Shown here in pieces: positions 49,928 through 59,173 of a stretch of 64,000 nt of DNA. The DNA is from Scatomorpha stercorigallinarum (GTDB lineage Bacteria; Bacillota; Clostridia; Oscillospirales; Oscillospiraceae): contig CALXGN010000006.1 of assembly GCA_944387865.1 (NCBI GenBank), positions 72,316-136,315 on the forward strand, written 5' to 3'. A program made the position numbers and the translations under genes. The notes beneath the pieces were generated by a model. The model made no database searches. It saw nothing but the letters and a program-made list of their open reading frames with translations, and had not been told where the DNA came from. Numbering within the stretch: the stretch's first letter is position 1; every line of letters starts with the position of its first letter.

Positions 49928-50866
49928 TTAACCCTCCATAACATGTAATGCCCGGACCTCCGGGTCGGTTATCTGCTGCATGATGGAATATGCGTGCGAT
50001 TCGAGATAGTCGCCCTCCGCCTCCGTCAGGCCCTGCAGGCGGAGCTCGCTGATGGCGACGGCGCTGGCGCTCTCGATGTCCGCGGCGATGCGCTCCGCGT
50101 CCCTCATCGTGGAGGCGGCGGCTATGTCCTTCAGATAGGGCAGGGCCTCCGCCATCGCCACCAGGCCCTCCGCGCCGGCGAACTGCCACTTGTAGAAGGG
50201 CTCATAGCGGAAATTGAGCAGGTACATCATCGACAGCGCGGCGTTGAGGAACTCGCCCAGCGCCAGCCGCGCGCCGAAAACGTCGCCGCGCTTCATCAGG
50301 CGGTAGTAGTTGTACTGCCCGGACTGCGCCATGCTGGCCGCGCGGGCGGCCAGTTTTTTCTTGCGGATGTCCTCCGGGTAACAGGGCAGGAGCGCATTGC
50401 GGATGGCCGAGAATTCACCCAGGCCGTCCTCAAACACCTCGCCGCTGGTGCAGGTGGCGAGGAAGTGCTCCTGTATGCGCACCCATTTCATGGCCGTCTC
50501 CGGCGCGCCGGGGCAGCCGATGTAATAGCGGTAAAAGTCCGAGGTGCGCATGACGCCCGTGCGCTGCGCGCCCTTGCCGCTGTCCAGCCGCGTGAAGCCG
50601 AGGAATTCCCGCGGCAGCTCGCGGTAGGCCGCCTGAAGCTCTTCGCCGTAGCGCTCGAAGTCCTCGTCCGGGAGCCAGATGCAGAAGCCGGGGCCGAAGT
50701 CGTGGTCGCGGGAGACCTCGTCGTCCAGGCCCAGGCACTCCGAGCCCTGGCCGGAGAGCCCGGCCGCGGCGCGGGACATGACATCCGGGAAGCGGGATCT
50801 GAGAGCAGGCGCTCCGCATTCAAAGTAAAACCGTCTTGATAATTCCAGACCTTTCAAAAATATCAC
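49928..50866 (-). CDS. DUF4037 protein (nucleotidyltransferase-like)
   Basis: 312 residues. LSRRFYFECGAPALRSRFPDVMSRAAAGLSGQGSECLGLDDEVSRDHDFGPGFCIWLPD matches the DUF4037 pattern, with G-S-E and D-x-D (RDHDFG) of a minimal nucleotidyltransferase active site, followed by a helical domain. Substrate unknown. The start is ambiguous: GTG at 50866, or TTG at 50857 with AGGTGAT four bases upstream, which is at least as likely. The PNP gene begins two bases after its stop. Confidence 0.8.
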   Translation of the reverse strand: MIFLKGLELSRRFYFECGAPALRSRFPDVMSRAAAGLSGQGSECLGLDDEVSRDHDFGPGFCIWLPDEDFERYGEELQAAYRELPREFLGFTRLDSGKGAQRTGVMRTSDFYRYYIGCPGAPETAMKWVRIQEHFLATCTSGEVFEDGLGEFSAIRNALLPCYPEDIRKKKLAARAASMAQSGQYNYYRLMKRGDVFGARLALGEFLNAALSMMYLLNFRYEPFYKWQFAGAEGLVAMAEALPYLKDIAAASTMRDAERIAADIESASAVAISELRLQGLTEAEGDYLESHAYSIMQQITDPEVRALHVMEG

Positions 50867-51151
50867 CTGTCATATGGGGACTTTCGGGGGCGGGCGGCCG
50901 GGCAAAAAGGGATGACAGCCGGCCCGCTGCCGCCCCCGCCAGATGATACTCTATCACAAACACCTGGCCCAGCGCAATATCCATAGGGTAATTGCTCTCC
51001 GCGTCGCCGGCAGTCCGTCACCTGGCCTACAGGCTACACATCTACGATATACTGTAGTATATATGCCGCCGTATGTCAACCAGTTGGCGGTTGCCACTGG
51101 CGCCGCGGGCGCGGCCGTGGTATAATGGACAAAAAGGCGGGGGAGAGCGGC

Positions 51152-51973
51152 ATGAGGAAGTACGCCCCGGCCGCGGTGATATTCGCGGCCTTTGAGACGG
51201 TCGCCATATCGCTGTGGCTCAGCAAGGCCAACGTGTTTTATCTCTTCAATTTCAGCTACATCGGCGGGGCCATAGCCCTTGGCATGGTGCTGTACGCGCG
51301 CAATTATGCGCATGCCCGGCGTGTGGTGCAGCTGCTCGTGGGGACGTACATGCTGGTGTATCTGGGGCTGATATGCAACGAGAACATGCAGATCGAGGGC
51401 TTCTGGTACTATCTCTTCACCGGGGTATTTGAGGCCGCGACCATACACTACGCCGTGGCGAAGATATTCGGCCCGCTGCTCTTTGGGCGCGGCTGGTGCG
51501 GCTACGCCTGCTGGACGGCCATGGTGCTCGACTTCCTGCCCTACAAGGTGCCGGCGAGCCACGAGCGGCGGAGGATAGGCTGGATACGCTATGTCATGTT
51601 TGCGCTGTCGCTGGCCTTTGCCGGTGCGCTGTTCCTGGCCCATGTGGAGGGTATGGAGCGGATCATGTTCTGGGCCTTCGTGGCGGGCAACGCCGCCTAC
51701 TACGCGCTGGGCGCGGCGCTGGCCTTCGCGCTGAGGGACAACAGGGCTTTTTGCAAGTACATATGCCCTGTCACGGTGTTTTTAAAGCCCATGAGCTACT
51801 TCGCCGTCTTCCGCGTGCAGTGCGACAAGGACAAGTGCGTCTCCTGCGGGAAATGCGCGCAGGTGTGCCCCATGGACGTGGATGTGACGGACAATTCCCG
51901 CCGGCGCAAAAACGGCACGGAGTGCATTCTGTGCATGGAATGCGTCAGGGCCTGCCCCAAAAAGGCGCTTTAG
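51152..51973 (+). CDS. Membrane protein with two C-terminal [4Fe-4S] motifs (NapH/polyferredoxin-like)
   Basis: 273 residues from the ATG at 51152, chosen for GGGGGAGAGC upstream; an ATG at 51125 lies in a TATAAT box. Six membrane helices, a WCGYACWTAMVLDFLP motif (about 116-131) and CKYICPVTVF (about 205-214), as in NapH/NosR/CcoG-type electron carriers, then CVSCGKCAQVCP and CILCMECVRACP at the C-terminus. It may pass electrons from the membrane to soluble ferredoxins. Followed after 26 bases by mtnA. Neighbours do not fix the electron acceptor. Confidence 0.82.
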   Translation: MRKYAPAAVIFAAFETVAISLWLSKANVFYLFNFSYIGGAIALGMVLYARNYAHARRVVQLLVGTYMLVYLGLICNENMQIEGFWYYLFTGVFEAATIHYAVAKIFGPLLFGRGWCGYACWTAMVLDFLPYKVPASHERRRIGWIRYVMFALSLAFAGALFLAHVEGMERIMFWAFVAGNAAYYALGAALAFALRDNRAFCKYICPVTVFLKPMSYFAVFRVQCDKDKCVSCGKCAQVCPMDVDVTDNSRRRKNGTECILCMECVRACPKKAL

Positions 51974-51999
51974 GCGGCAAAAATACAGGAGGACACGCA

Positions 52000-53045
<1,046 letters not shown>

Positions 53046-53049
<4 letters not shown>

Positions 53050-53693
53050 GCGCGCGCGAGGAAGTCGTCGCCGCCGCGAAGAGCTTTTCGTCTGCGGGGC
53101 TGACGGTGGCCACCTGGGGCAATATCAGCCTGCGGGTGGGGGACTCGGTTTACATAACGCCAAGCGGCATGGACTACGCCACACTGCTGCCGGAGGACAT
53201 CACGGAGGTGTTGCTCAGCGGCGGGCGCGTGCTCTCCGGCGAGCGGCGGCCGAGCACGGAGACTGCGCTGCACCTCGCCGTGTACGCCGCGAGGCCGGAG
53301 GTGCGAGCAATCGTTCACACCCACGCCGCGGAGAGCACGGCCTTCGCCGTGACCGGGCGGACGGTGCCCGTGATAACGGACGAGGCCGCGCAGGTCCTGC
53401 GCGGCGCGGTGCGCACGGCGGAATACGCCCTGCCCGGGACGCGGGAGCTGGCGGAGCGGTGCGTGGAGGCGCTCGGGGCGGAAGCCATGGCCTGCCTTCT
53501 GAGGTCGCACGGGGCCGTCTGCCTCGGCGAGAGCCTGAAGGCGGCGCTCGTCTGCGCCCGGGTGCTCGAGCAGACCTGCGAGATCTACCGCCTTGCCCAG
53601 AGCCTCGGCGGGCCGGCTAAACCGTTTCCGAAGGAACGTGTCGAAACGATGAAGCTGTTTTTACAGAACAGTTACGGACAGAAACAATCCTGA
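53046..53693 (+). CDS. Class II aldolase/adducin family protein, probable (methylthio)ribulose-1-phosphate aldolase
   Basis: 215 residues from a GTG at 53046 with GGAGGTGG upstream. Zinc-binding residues are visible as HTHAAES (about 83-89) and the downstream histidine in SHGAVC (about 153-158); TWGNISLR and VYITPSGMDY (about 23-44) form the phosphate site, as in fuculose-phosphate aldolase and MtnB. Coupling with mtnA suggests it cleaves (methylthio)ribulose-1-phosphate or 5-deoxyribulose-1-phosphate to DHAP and an aldehyde (the DHAP shunt described for Ald2 enzymes), rather than MtnB dehydration. No mtnC, D, K or W gene is in the window. Confidence 0.85.
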
Positions 53694-53711
53694 TTTTTAC
53701 GCCGGACCCCC

Positions 53712-53744
53712 TTGACAAACGGCGCGCGGCACTATATATTGTGT
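53712..53744 (+). promoter_or_regulatory. nrdG-nrdD promoter with a NrdR box over the -10
   Basis: TTGACA (53712-53717), 17-base spacer, TATATT (53735-53740). The -10 lies inside CACTATATATTGTGT (53730-53744), a close match to the NrdR box, so NrdR could repress by blocking the promoter. A second palindrome, CACCGCA...TGCGGTG, is centred about 32 bases downstream, the usual box spacing, but it matches the NrdR consensus poorly. Confidence 0.75.
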
Positions 53745-53827
53745 ATCGGACGCTCACGCCACCGCAATATGTGCGGTGCGCGGTGGGCGCCCGTTTGCGA
53801 GAGAAAAGTTGCGAGGACAGAGTGAAA

Positions 53828-54523
53828 ATGACGATCTCAGGTATGCAAAAGCTCACTTTGCTGGACTATCCGGGCAAGGTGGCCTGCACGATATTCACAG
53901 CCGGCTGCGACCTGCGCTGCCCCTTCTGCCACAACGCGTCGCTGGCCCTGCCCGAGCGGGAGCGGGACGTGATCGCGGAGGAGGAGCTGCTCAGGTTCCT
54001 CAAAAAGCGGCAGGGGATACTGGACGGCGTGGCCGTCACGGGCGGCGAGCCGCTGCTGAACGCCGGCATAGCGCCGCTGCTGAGGAAGATAAAGGAACTG
54101 GGCTACGCCGTGAAGCTGGACACGAACGGCACCTTCCCCGCGCGGCTGCGCGAGGTGGTGGAAAAGGGCCTTGTGGACCGGGTGGCGATGGACATCAAGG
54201 CGCCGCCGGAAAAGTACGCCGCCGTCACCGGCGTGCCGGGGCTCGACCTCGCGCCCATACGCGAAAGTGCAGCCTACCTGATGATCTGCGGCATCGACTA
54301 CGAGTTCCGCACCACGGCCGTGCGGCCGCTGCACGAGCCGGCGGACTTCGCCTCCATCGGCGAGTGGATCAAGGGCGCGAAGGAGTATTACATCCAGGCC
54401 TTCCGCGACTCGGGCGACCTCATCGCCGGCGCGGGCCTTTCCGGCTTCACGGAAGACGAGATGAAGATATTCGCGGACATCATCCGCCCCTGGGTGCCCA
54501 ATGTGCGCCTGCGGGGCATATAA
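53828..54523 (+). CDS. nrdG: Anaerobic ribonucleotide reductase activating protein (radical SAM)
   Basis: 231 residues from the ATG at 53828. Radical SAM motif CDLRCPFCH (C-x3-C-x2-C, about residues 27-34), GGEPLLN (about 70-76), and the end NVRLRGI. It cleaves S-adenosylmethionine to 5'-deoxyadenosyl radical and generates the glycyl radical on NrdD. An upstream in-frame ATG (53741) lies on the promoter and is rejected. nrdD follows by about 48 bases. Confidence 0.93.
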   Translation: MTISGMQKLTLLDYPGKVACTIFTAGCDLRCPFCHNASLALPERERDVIAEEELLRFLKKRQGILDGVAVTGGEPLLNAGIAPLLRKIKELGYAVKLDTNGTFPARLREVVEKGLVDRVAMDIKAPPEKYAAVTGVPGLDLAPIRESAAYLMICGIDYEFRTTAVRPLHEPADFASIGEWIKGAKEYYIQAFRDSGDLIAGAGLSGFTEDEMKIFADIIRPWVPNVRLRGI

Positions 54524-54571
54524 AGAGGGTAAAATACGAGGCGCTGCCTCAGATGATACAGGAGGAGAAAC

Positions 54572-57007
54572 ATGTACAGGGTCAAGAAAAGGGACGGGGA
54601 ACTCGTCGATTTCAACATCAACAAGATCAGCGCCGCGATAAAAAAGGCCTTTGAGGCCACTGGCACCGAATATAACGACAGCGTTATCGATTTCCTTTCG
54701 CTGAAGGTCACGGCCGATTTCCAGGACAAGATCGCCGACGGGGCCGTCTCCGTGGAGGACGTGCAGGACAGCGTGGAGGCCGTGCTCTCCCGCGGCGGCT
54801 ACGAGCACGTGGCCAAGGCGTACATCCTCTACCGCCGCCAGCGCGAGAAGCTGCGCAATATGAGGAATACCTACCTCGACTACAAGAACGTCGTGGACGG
54901 GTATATCAACAACTCCGACTGGCGCGTGAAGGAGAACAGCACCGTCAACTACTCCATCGGCGGGCTCATACTCTCCAACTCCGGCGCCATCACCGCCAAC
55001 TACTGGCTGAGCGAGATCTATGACGACGAGATCGCCAACGCCCACAAGAACGCCGACCTCCACCTGCACGACCTCTCCATGCTCACCGGCTACTGCGCGG
55101 GCTGGAGCCTCAAGCAGCTCATCCAGGAGGGCCTGGGGGGCATCCCCGGCAAGATCACCTCCTCGCCGGCCAAGCACCTCTCCACCCTCTGCAACCAGAT
55201 GGTCAACTTCCTCGGCATACTGCAGAACGAGTGGGCCGGCGCGCAGGCCTTTTCCAGCTTCGACACCTATCTCGCTCCGTTCGTGAAGGTCGATGACCTG
55301 AGCTACGACGAGGTCAAGCAGTGCATCCAGTCCTTCGTCTACGGCGTGAACACGCCCAGCCGCTGGGGCACGCAGGCACCTTTCTCCAATATCACCCTCG
55401 ACTGGACCGTCCCCGCCGACCTGCGCGACCAGAAGGCCATCGTCGGCGGCAAGGAGATGGACTTCACCTACGGCGACTGCAAAAAAGAGATGGACATGGT
55501 GAACAAGGCCTTCATCGACATCATGATCGAGGGCGACGCCAACGGCCGCGGCTTCCAGTATCCCATCCCCACTTATTCGATCACCCGCGACTTTGACTGG
55601 AGCCCCACGGAGAACAACAAGCTCCTCTTCGAGATGACCGCCAAGTACGGCACGCCCTATTTCTCCAACTACATCAACTCCGACATGGAGCCCAGCGACG
55701 TGCGCAGCATGTGCTGCCGCCTGCGCCTGGACCTGCGCGAGCTGAGGCGCAAATCAGGCGGCTACTTCGGCTCCGGCGAGAGCACCGGCTCCATCGGCGT
55801 GGTGACGCTGAACATGCCGCGCCTGGCCTATCTGGCCAAGGACGAGAACGACTTCTTCCGCCGCCTCGACCGGCTGATGGACATCGCCGCCCGCAGCCTG
55901 AAGGTCAAGCGCGAGGTCGTCACCAAGCTGCTCAACGAGGGTCTCTATCCCTATACCCGCCGTTACCTCGGCAGCTTTGACAACCACTTCTCCACCATCG
56001 GCCTGGTGGGCATGAACGAGGCCGGGCTCAACGCCAAGTGGATCCGCGCGGACATGACGCACGAGAGCTGCCAGGAATTCACCAAAAAGACCCTCAAGCA
56101 CATGCTCGGCCGCCTGCAGGACTATCAGGAGCAGTACGGCGACCTCTACAACCTGGAGGCCACCCCGGCCGAGAGCACCTGCTACCGCCTCGCCAAGCAC
56201 GATGTGGAGCGCTATCCCGACATCATCACCGCCGCCGAGCCGGGCGGGACGCCGTATTACACCAACAGCTCCCACCTGCCCGTGGGCTACACCGAGGACA
56301 TCTTCGCCGCCCTCGACGTGCAGGACGAGCTGCAGACCCTCTACACCTCCGGCACCGTCTTCCACGCCTTCCTGGGCGAGAAGCTGCCCGACTGGCAGGC
56401 CGCGGCCAGCCTCGTGCGCAAGATCGCCGAGAACTACAAGCTGCCGTATTACACCCTCAGCCCGACCTATTCCGTCTGCAAGAACCACGGGTATCTCAGC
56501 GGCGAGCAGTTCACCTGCCCGCACTGCGGCGAGAACGCGGAGGTCTACAGCCGCATAACCGGCTACTACCGCCCCGTCCAGAACTGGAACGCCGGCAAGA
56601 CGCAGGAGTACAAGGAGCGCAAGACCTACGACGTGGCGCACAGCCACCTCGACCCCGTGAAGCACCCCGCGGGCTGCGCCTGCGGCGAGGAGCCGGACAT
56701 GGACAGGCACATCGGGGCTGAGCCGGCAAAGGCCGACGAGCCCGCCCCGGCCGCGGAGGCCGCCGTGCCCGGCGGGCAGGCCCTGCTCTTCACCACGCCC
56801 ACCTGCCCCAACTGCCGCCTGGCCGTGACCATGCTAGACAAGCAGAACTTCCCCTATCAGAAGCTGAATGCGGAGGAGAATGTGGAGCTTGCCAAGCAGT
56901 TCGGCGTCAAGCAGGCCCCCACGCTGGTCATCACCACCGAAAACGGCTTTGAGAAGTACGCCGGCGCGGGCGCCATCAAGCAGTACGCCGCGGCCCACAG
57001 CGCCTGA
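54572..57007 (+). CDS. nrdD: Class III (anaerobic) ribonucleoside-triphosphate reductase with C-terminal redoxin domain
   Basis: 811 residues. N-terminal ATP cone (YRVKKRDGELVDFNINKISAAIKKAF, about 2-90); barrel domain with NADLHLHDL and PIPTYSITRDF; glycyl radical motif RITGYYRPVQNWNAGKTQEY with Gly664; zinc cysteines around HGYLSGEQFTCPHCG. After the core (about 700) there is an Ala/Pro linker and a glutaredoxin/NrdH-like domain (about 734-811) with active-site CPNC at 745-748 and the cis-proline APT. The fused redoxin suggests thiol rather than formate as reductant. RBS AGGAGG. The MGMT gene starts over its stop codon. Confidence 0.95.
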   Translation: MYRVKKRDGELVDFNINKISAAIKKAFEATGTEYNDSVIDFLSLKVTADFQDKIADGAVSVEDVQDSVEAVLSRGGYEHVAKAYILYRRQREKLRNMRNTYLDYKNVVDGYINNSDWRVKENSTVNYSIGGLILSNSGAITANYWLSEIYDDEIANAHKNADLHLHDLSMLTGYCAGWSLKQLIQEGLGGIPGKITSSPAKHLSTLCNQMVNFLGILQNEWAGAQAFSSFDTYLAPFVKVDDLSYDEVKQCIQSFVYGVNTPSRWGTQAPFSNITLDWTVPADLRDQKAIVGGKEMDFTYGDCKKEMDMVNKAFIDIMIEGDANGRGFQYPIPTYSITRDFDWSPTENNKLLFEMTAKYGTPYFSNYINSDMEPSDVRSMCCRLRLDLRELRRKSGGYFGSGESTGSIGVVTLNMPRLAYLAKDENDFFRRLDRLMDIAARSLKVKREVVTKLLNEGLYPYTRRYLGSFDNHFSTIGLVGMNEAGLNAKWIRADMTHESCQEFTKKTLKHMLGRLQDYQEQYGDLYNLEATPAESTCYRLAKHDVERYPDIITAAEPGGTPYYTNSSHLPVGYTEDIFAALDVQDELQTLYTSGTVFHAFLGEKLPDWQAAASLVRKIAENYKLPYYTLSPTYSVCKNHGYLSGEQFTCPHCGENAEVYSRITGYYRPVQNWNAGKTQEYKERKTYDVAHSHLDPVKHPAGCACGEEPDMDRHIGAEPAKADEPAPAAEAAVPGGQALLFTTPTCPNCRLAVTMLDKQNFPYQKLNAEENVELAKQFGVKQAPTLVITTENGFEKYAGAGAIKQYAAAHSA

Positions 57008-57306
57008 TGACCGAGTTTTCCCGCCGCGTCCGCGAGGCGGTGCAGGGCATACCGCGCGGCTGCGTGATGAGCTACGGCCGCGTGGCCGCCCTGGCGGGCA
57101 ACGCGCGCGCCGCCCGCGGCGTGGGCTATGCGCTCAGCCACGTTGACGGCGAGGGCCTGCCCTGCCACCGCGTGGTGTTTGCGGACGGCTCGCTGGCCCG
57201 GGACGCTGTTTTCGGCGGCGAGGGCGTGCAGCGCCGGCTGCTGGAAGCCGAGGGCGTGCCCTTCCTCCCCGACGGGAGGGTGGATATGGAAAAGTGCGCG
57301 CTTTGA
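57007..57306 (+). CDS. Small MGMT-type O6-alkylguanine alkyltransferase
   Basis: 99 residues, the DNA-binding methyltransferase domain only. Active-site PCHRVV (Cys53) is present, so it is not an ATL protein, which has Trp there. IPRGCVMSYGRVAALAGNARAARGVGYALS carries the winged helix with the Arg finger. Repairs alkylated guanine by suicide transfer. One-base overlap with nrdD puts it in the ribonucleotide reductase operon, an unusual partner. Confidence 0.85.
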   Translation: MTEFSRRVREAVQGIPRGCVMSYGRVAALAGNARAARGVGYALSHVDGEGLPCHRVVFADGSLARDAVFGGEGVQRRLLEAEGVPFLPDGRVDMEKCAL

Positions 57307-57342
57307 GAAAAAAGACTTGCGCCGCGGGCAAACTGCGGCGCA

Positions 57343-57354
57343 AGTTTACATAAT
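57343..57354 (+). repeat. Copy of the recurring 12-base motif RGTTTACATAAY
   Basis: This copy lies in the 70-base gap between the MGMT-type gene and trxB. Exact copies in the window: 9268-9279, 20038-20049, 24333-24344 (minus), 37119-37130 (minus), 49076-49087, 53147-53158, 57343-57354, 57880-57891, 58291-58302. Copies with one change (GTTGACATAA): 52692-52703 and 62278-62289 (minus). Confidence 0.7.
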
Positions 57355-57376
57355 ATACAGGAAAAGGTGAAGAGAC

Positions 57377-58291
57377 ATGCCTCAGACATACGACATCGTC
57401 ATCGTCGGCGGCGGGCCGGCGGGCCTGGCGGCGGCGATATACGCCCGGCGCGCGGGCAAAAGCGCCCTCGTCCTTGAAAAGAACGGCTTCGGCGGGCAGA
57501 TAGCCTGGTCGCCGCGCGTGGAGAATTATCCCGGCGTGGCGGCCATCAGCGGCGCGGAGCTCTCCGACCGCATGTTCAGCCAGGCGCTGGAGATGGGCGC
57601 AGAGGCCGACCTGGCGGAAGTCACCGGCCTGGCGCGCGAGGGCGCGCTCTGGCGCGTGGAGACGCCGGAGGGGGACTATCTGGCGCGGGCGGTCATCCTC
57701 GCCACCGGCGCGAGGCACAGGCGCCTGGGCGTGGAGCGCGAGGAGGAGCTCGCCGGCAGCGGCGTGTGCTACTGCGCGGTCTGCGACGGGGCGTTTTACA
57801 AGGGCCGGCCGGTGGCCGTGGCCGGCGGGGGGGACTCCGCCGTGCAGGACGCGCTGCTGCTGTCGAACAGCTGCTCGCAGGTTTACATAATACACAGACG
57901 CGGGGAGTTCCGCGCCGAGTCCGCGAATGTGGACGCACTGAGATCCCGCGGGAACGTGACGATGCTGATGGACAGCCGCGTGACGGCCCTGCTGGGCGAG
58001 GGCGAGCTGACGGGCGTGCGCGTGGAGGGGCCGGACGGCTCACGGGATATCGAAGTGGACGCGCTCTTCGTGGCCGTCGGTTCGGAGGCGGACAGCGCGC
58101 CGTTCGCCGGCGTGGCGTCCACGGACGCCGACGGCTGGTTCACGGCGGGGGAGGACTGCGCCGCCGGCGCTCCGGGGCTCTTCGCCGCCGGCGATTGCAG
58201 GGCCAAGAGCGTCCGCCAGCTGACCACCGCCGTGGGCGACGGCGCGGCCGCCGCCGTGGCCGCCTGCCACCATGTGGACGCCTGCAAATAA
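57377..58291 (+). CDS. trxB: Thioredoxin-disulfide reductase
   Basis: 304 residues, RBS GGAAAAGG. FAD motif GGGPAGLAA at 11-19, NADPH motif GGGDSAVQDA (about 153-162), redox CAVC at 133-136, and C-terminal GLFAAGDCRAKSVRQLTTAVGDGA (FAD contact). It reduces thioredoxin-like partners with NADPH. Position after nrdD with a fused redoxin domain suggests it supplies electrons to that enzyme. Two RGTTTACATAAY copies lie inside and at the end of the gene. Confidence 0.9.
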   Translation: MPQTYDIVIVGGGPAGLAAAIYARRAGKSALVLEKNGFGGQIAWSPRVENYPGVAAISGAELSDRMFSQALEMGAEADLAEVTGLAREGALWRVETPEGDYLARAVILATGARHRRLGVEREEELAGSGVCYCAVCDGAFYKGRPVAVAGGGDSAVQDALLLSNSCSQVYIIHRRGEFRAESANVDALRSRGNVTMLMDSRVTALLGEGELTGVRVEGPDGSRDIEVDALFVAVGSEADSAPFAGVASTDADGWFTAGEDCAAGAPGLFAAGDCRAKSVRQLTTAVGDGAAAAVAACHHVDACK

Positions 58292-58322
58292 GTTTACATA
58301 ACAACAACCATGGCAAGAAAAA

Positions 58323-58356
58323 GCCGCCCGGGAGTACTCCTCCCGGGCGGCTTTTT
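58323..58356. terminator. Bidirectional terminator between trxB and the MoaB/Mog gene
   Basis: 12-base stem GCCGCCCGGGAG/CTCCCGGGCGGC flanked by AAAAA and TTTTT. Confidence 0.85.
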
Positions 58357-58369
58357 GCGGGGCGCAGTT

Positions 58370-58861
58370 TTACTCCGCAGTGCGCGGACGGCGGCGGCTG
58401 AGGCTCTCTACAGCCAGCTTGAGCGCTGGCATGACGGCGGAGAGGCTGGCGGCGGCGCCGCCGGCGCTGCCGGGCAGGTTGACGATGAGCGTGCTGCCGC
58501 GGAGGCCGGCAATGCCGCGGCTGAGCGCGGCCAGCGGGGTGCGGACGTTGTTGGCGGAGCGCATGGCCTCCGGAATGCCGGGCACCAGACGGTTGATGAC
58601 GGCCTCGGTGGCCTCCGGCGTCATGTCATAGCGCGAGCAGCCGGTGCCGCCGGTGGTGAGCACCAGGGCGCAGCCGAGGTCATAGGAGCAGCGGACGAGC
58701 TCGCCCTTGATGCGGTCGAAGTCCGAGGGCACGGTGGAGACGTTCTTGATGGTCCAACCGTCCTTTTCCAGCAGTGCGCGGAGCGCGAGAGCGACCTCCT
58801 CCGAGCCGCCGTCGAATACGCTGTCATCCTCCACGCGGATGACAGCCGCGGTGTATTCCAT
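58370..58861 (-). CDS. MoaB/Mog family molybdenum cofactor protein
   Basis: 163 residues. Molybdopterin-binding domain: ALVLTTGGTGCSRYDMTPEAT (about 65-85, the GGTG and D-x-T-P motifs), LSRGIAGLRGSTLIVNLPGSAGGAAASLSAVMPAL (about 112-146). It adenylylates molybdopterin or related steps. Stands alone, with no other cofactor gene in the window. Length is normal. Confidence 0.9.
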   Translation of the reverse strand: MEYTAAVIRVEDDSVFDGGSEEVALALRALLEKDGWTIKNVSTVPSDFDRIKGELVRCSYDLGCALVLTTGGTGCSRYDMTPEATEAVINRLVPGIPEAMRSANNVRTPLAALSRGIAGLRGSTLIVNLPGSAGGAAASLSAVMPALKLAVESLSRRRPRTAE

Positions 58862-59045
58862 ATCTGTATCCCCTCTTGAATGTTATTTTACCGGGCCTTT
58901 ACGGCAAAGGCGCATTATTTCGAGCAGATTATATCAGAACTGCTGATGATATACAAGCCAATTCACGTTGCTGTTGCAGTTTTGCCGGGGAGGCGCCGGG
59001 CACGTAAACGAATTTTAGCAATGTGTACAAAAATCGAAATCGACA

Positions 59046-59074
59046 TTGACAAATCTCACAAGGGCCAATATAAT
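59046..59074 (+). promoter_or_regulatory. glnA promoter
   Basis: Perfect TTGACA, 17-base spacer, perfect TATAAT. Transcription would begin near 59081, at the left side of the attenuator hairpin. Confidence 0.85.
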
Positions 59075-59084
59075 GCAGGCATTG

Positions 59085-59136
59085 AAAGAGCAACGGTGTT
59101 CTGTCAAGGCAGTATCACCGCGCTCTTTTTCTTTTT
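59085..59136 (+). promoter_or_regulatory. Terminator-like attenuator in the glnA leader
   Basis: AAAGAGC(AA)CGGTG pairs with CACCG(C)GCTCTTT (59085-59098 with 59116-59128), followed by TTTTCTTTTTG. It occupies the first 50 bases of the glnA transcript, so it would stop most transcripts unless relieved. An inner hairpin CTG...CAG lies in the loop. The rest of 58862-59173 holds no gene. Confidence 0.65.
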
Positions 59137-59173
59137 GTCAAAAAATATGCAGCACCGAAGGGAGAAGTTTCAA

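Noticed and set aside
51098..51126. TATAAT at 51121 as promoter of the NapH-like gene
   Set aside because: No acceptable -35 at 15-19 bases; the box overlaps the discarded ATG at 51125.
59085..59136. ANTAR-target double hairpin in the glnA leader
   Set aside because: Only one clear hairpin besides the terminator, and its loop does not place A and G at the expected positions.
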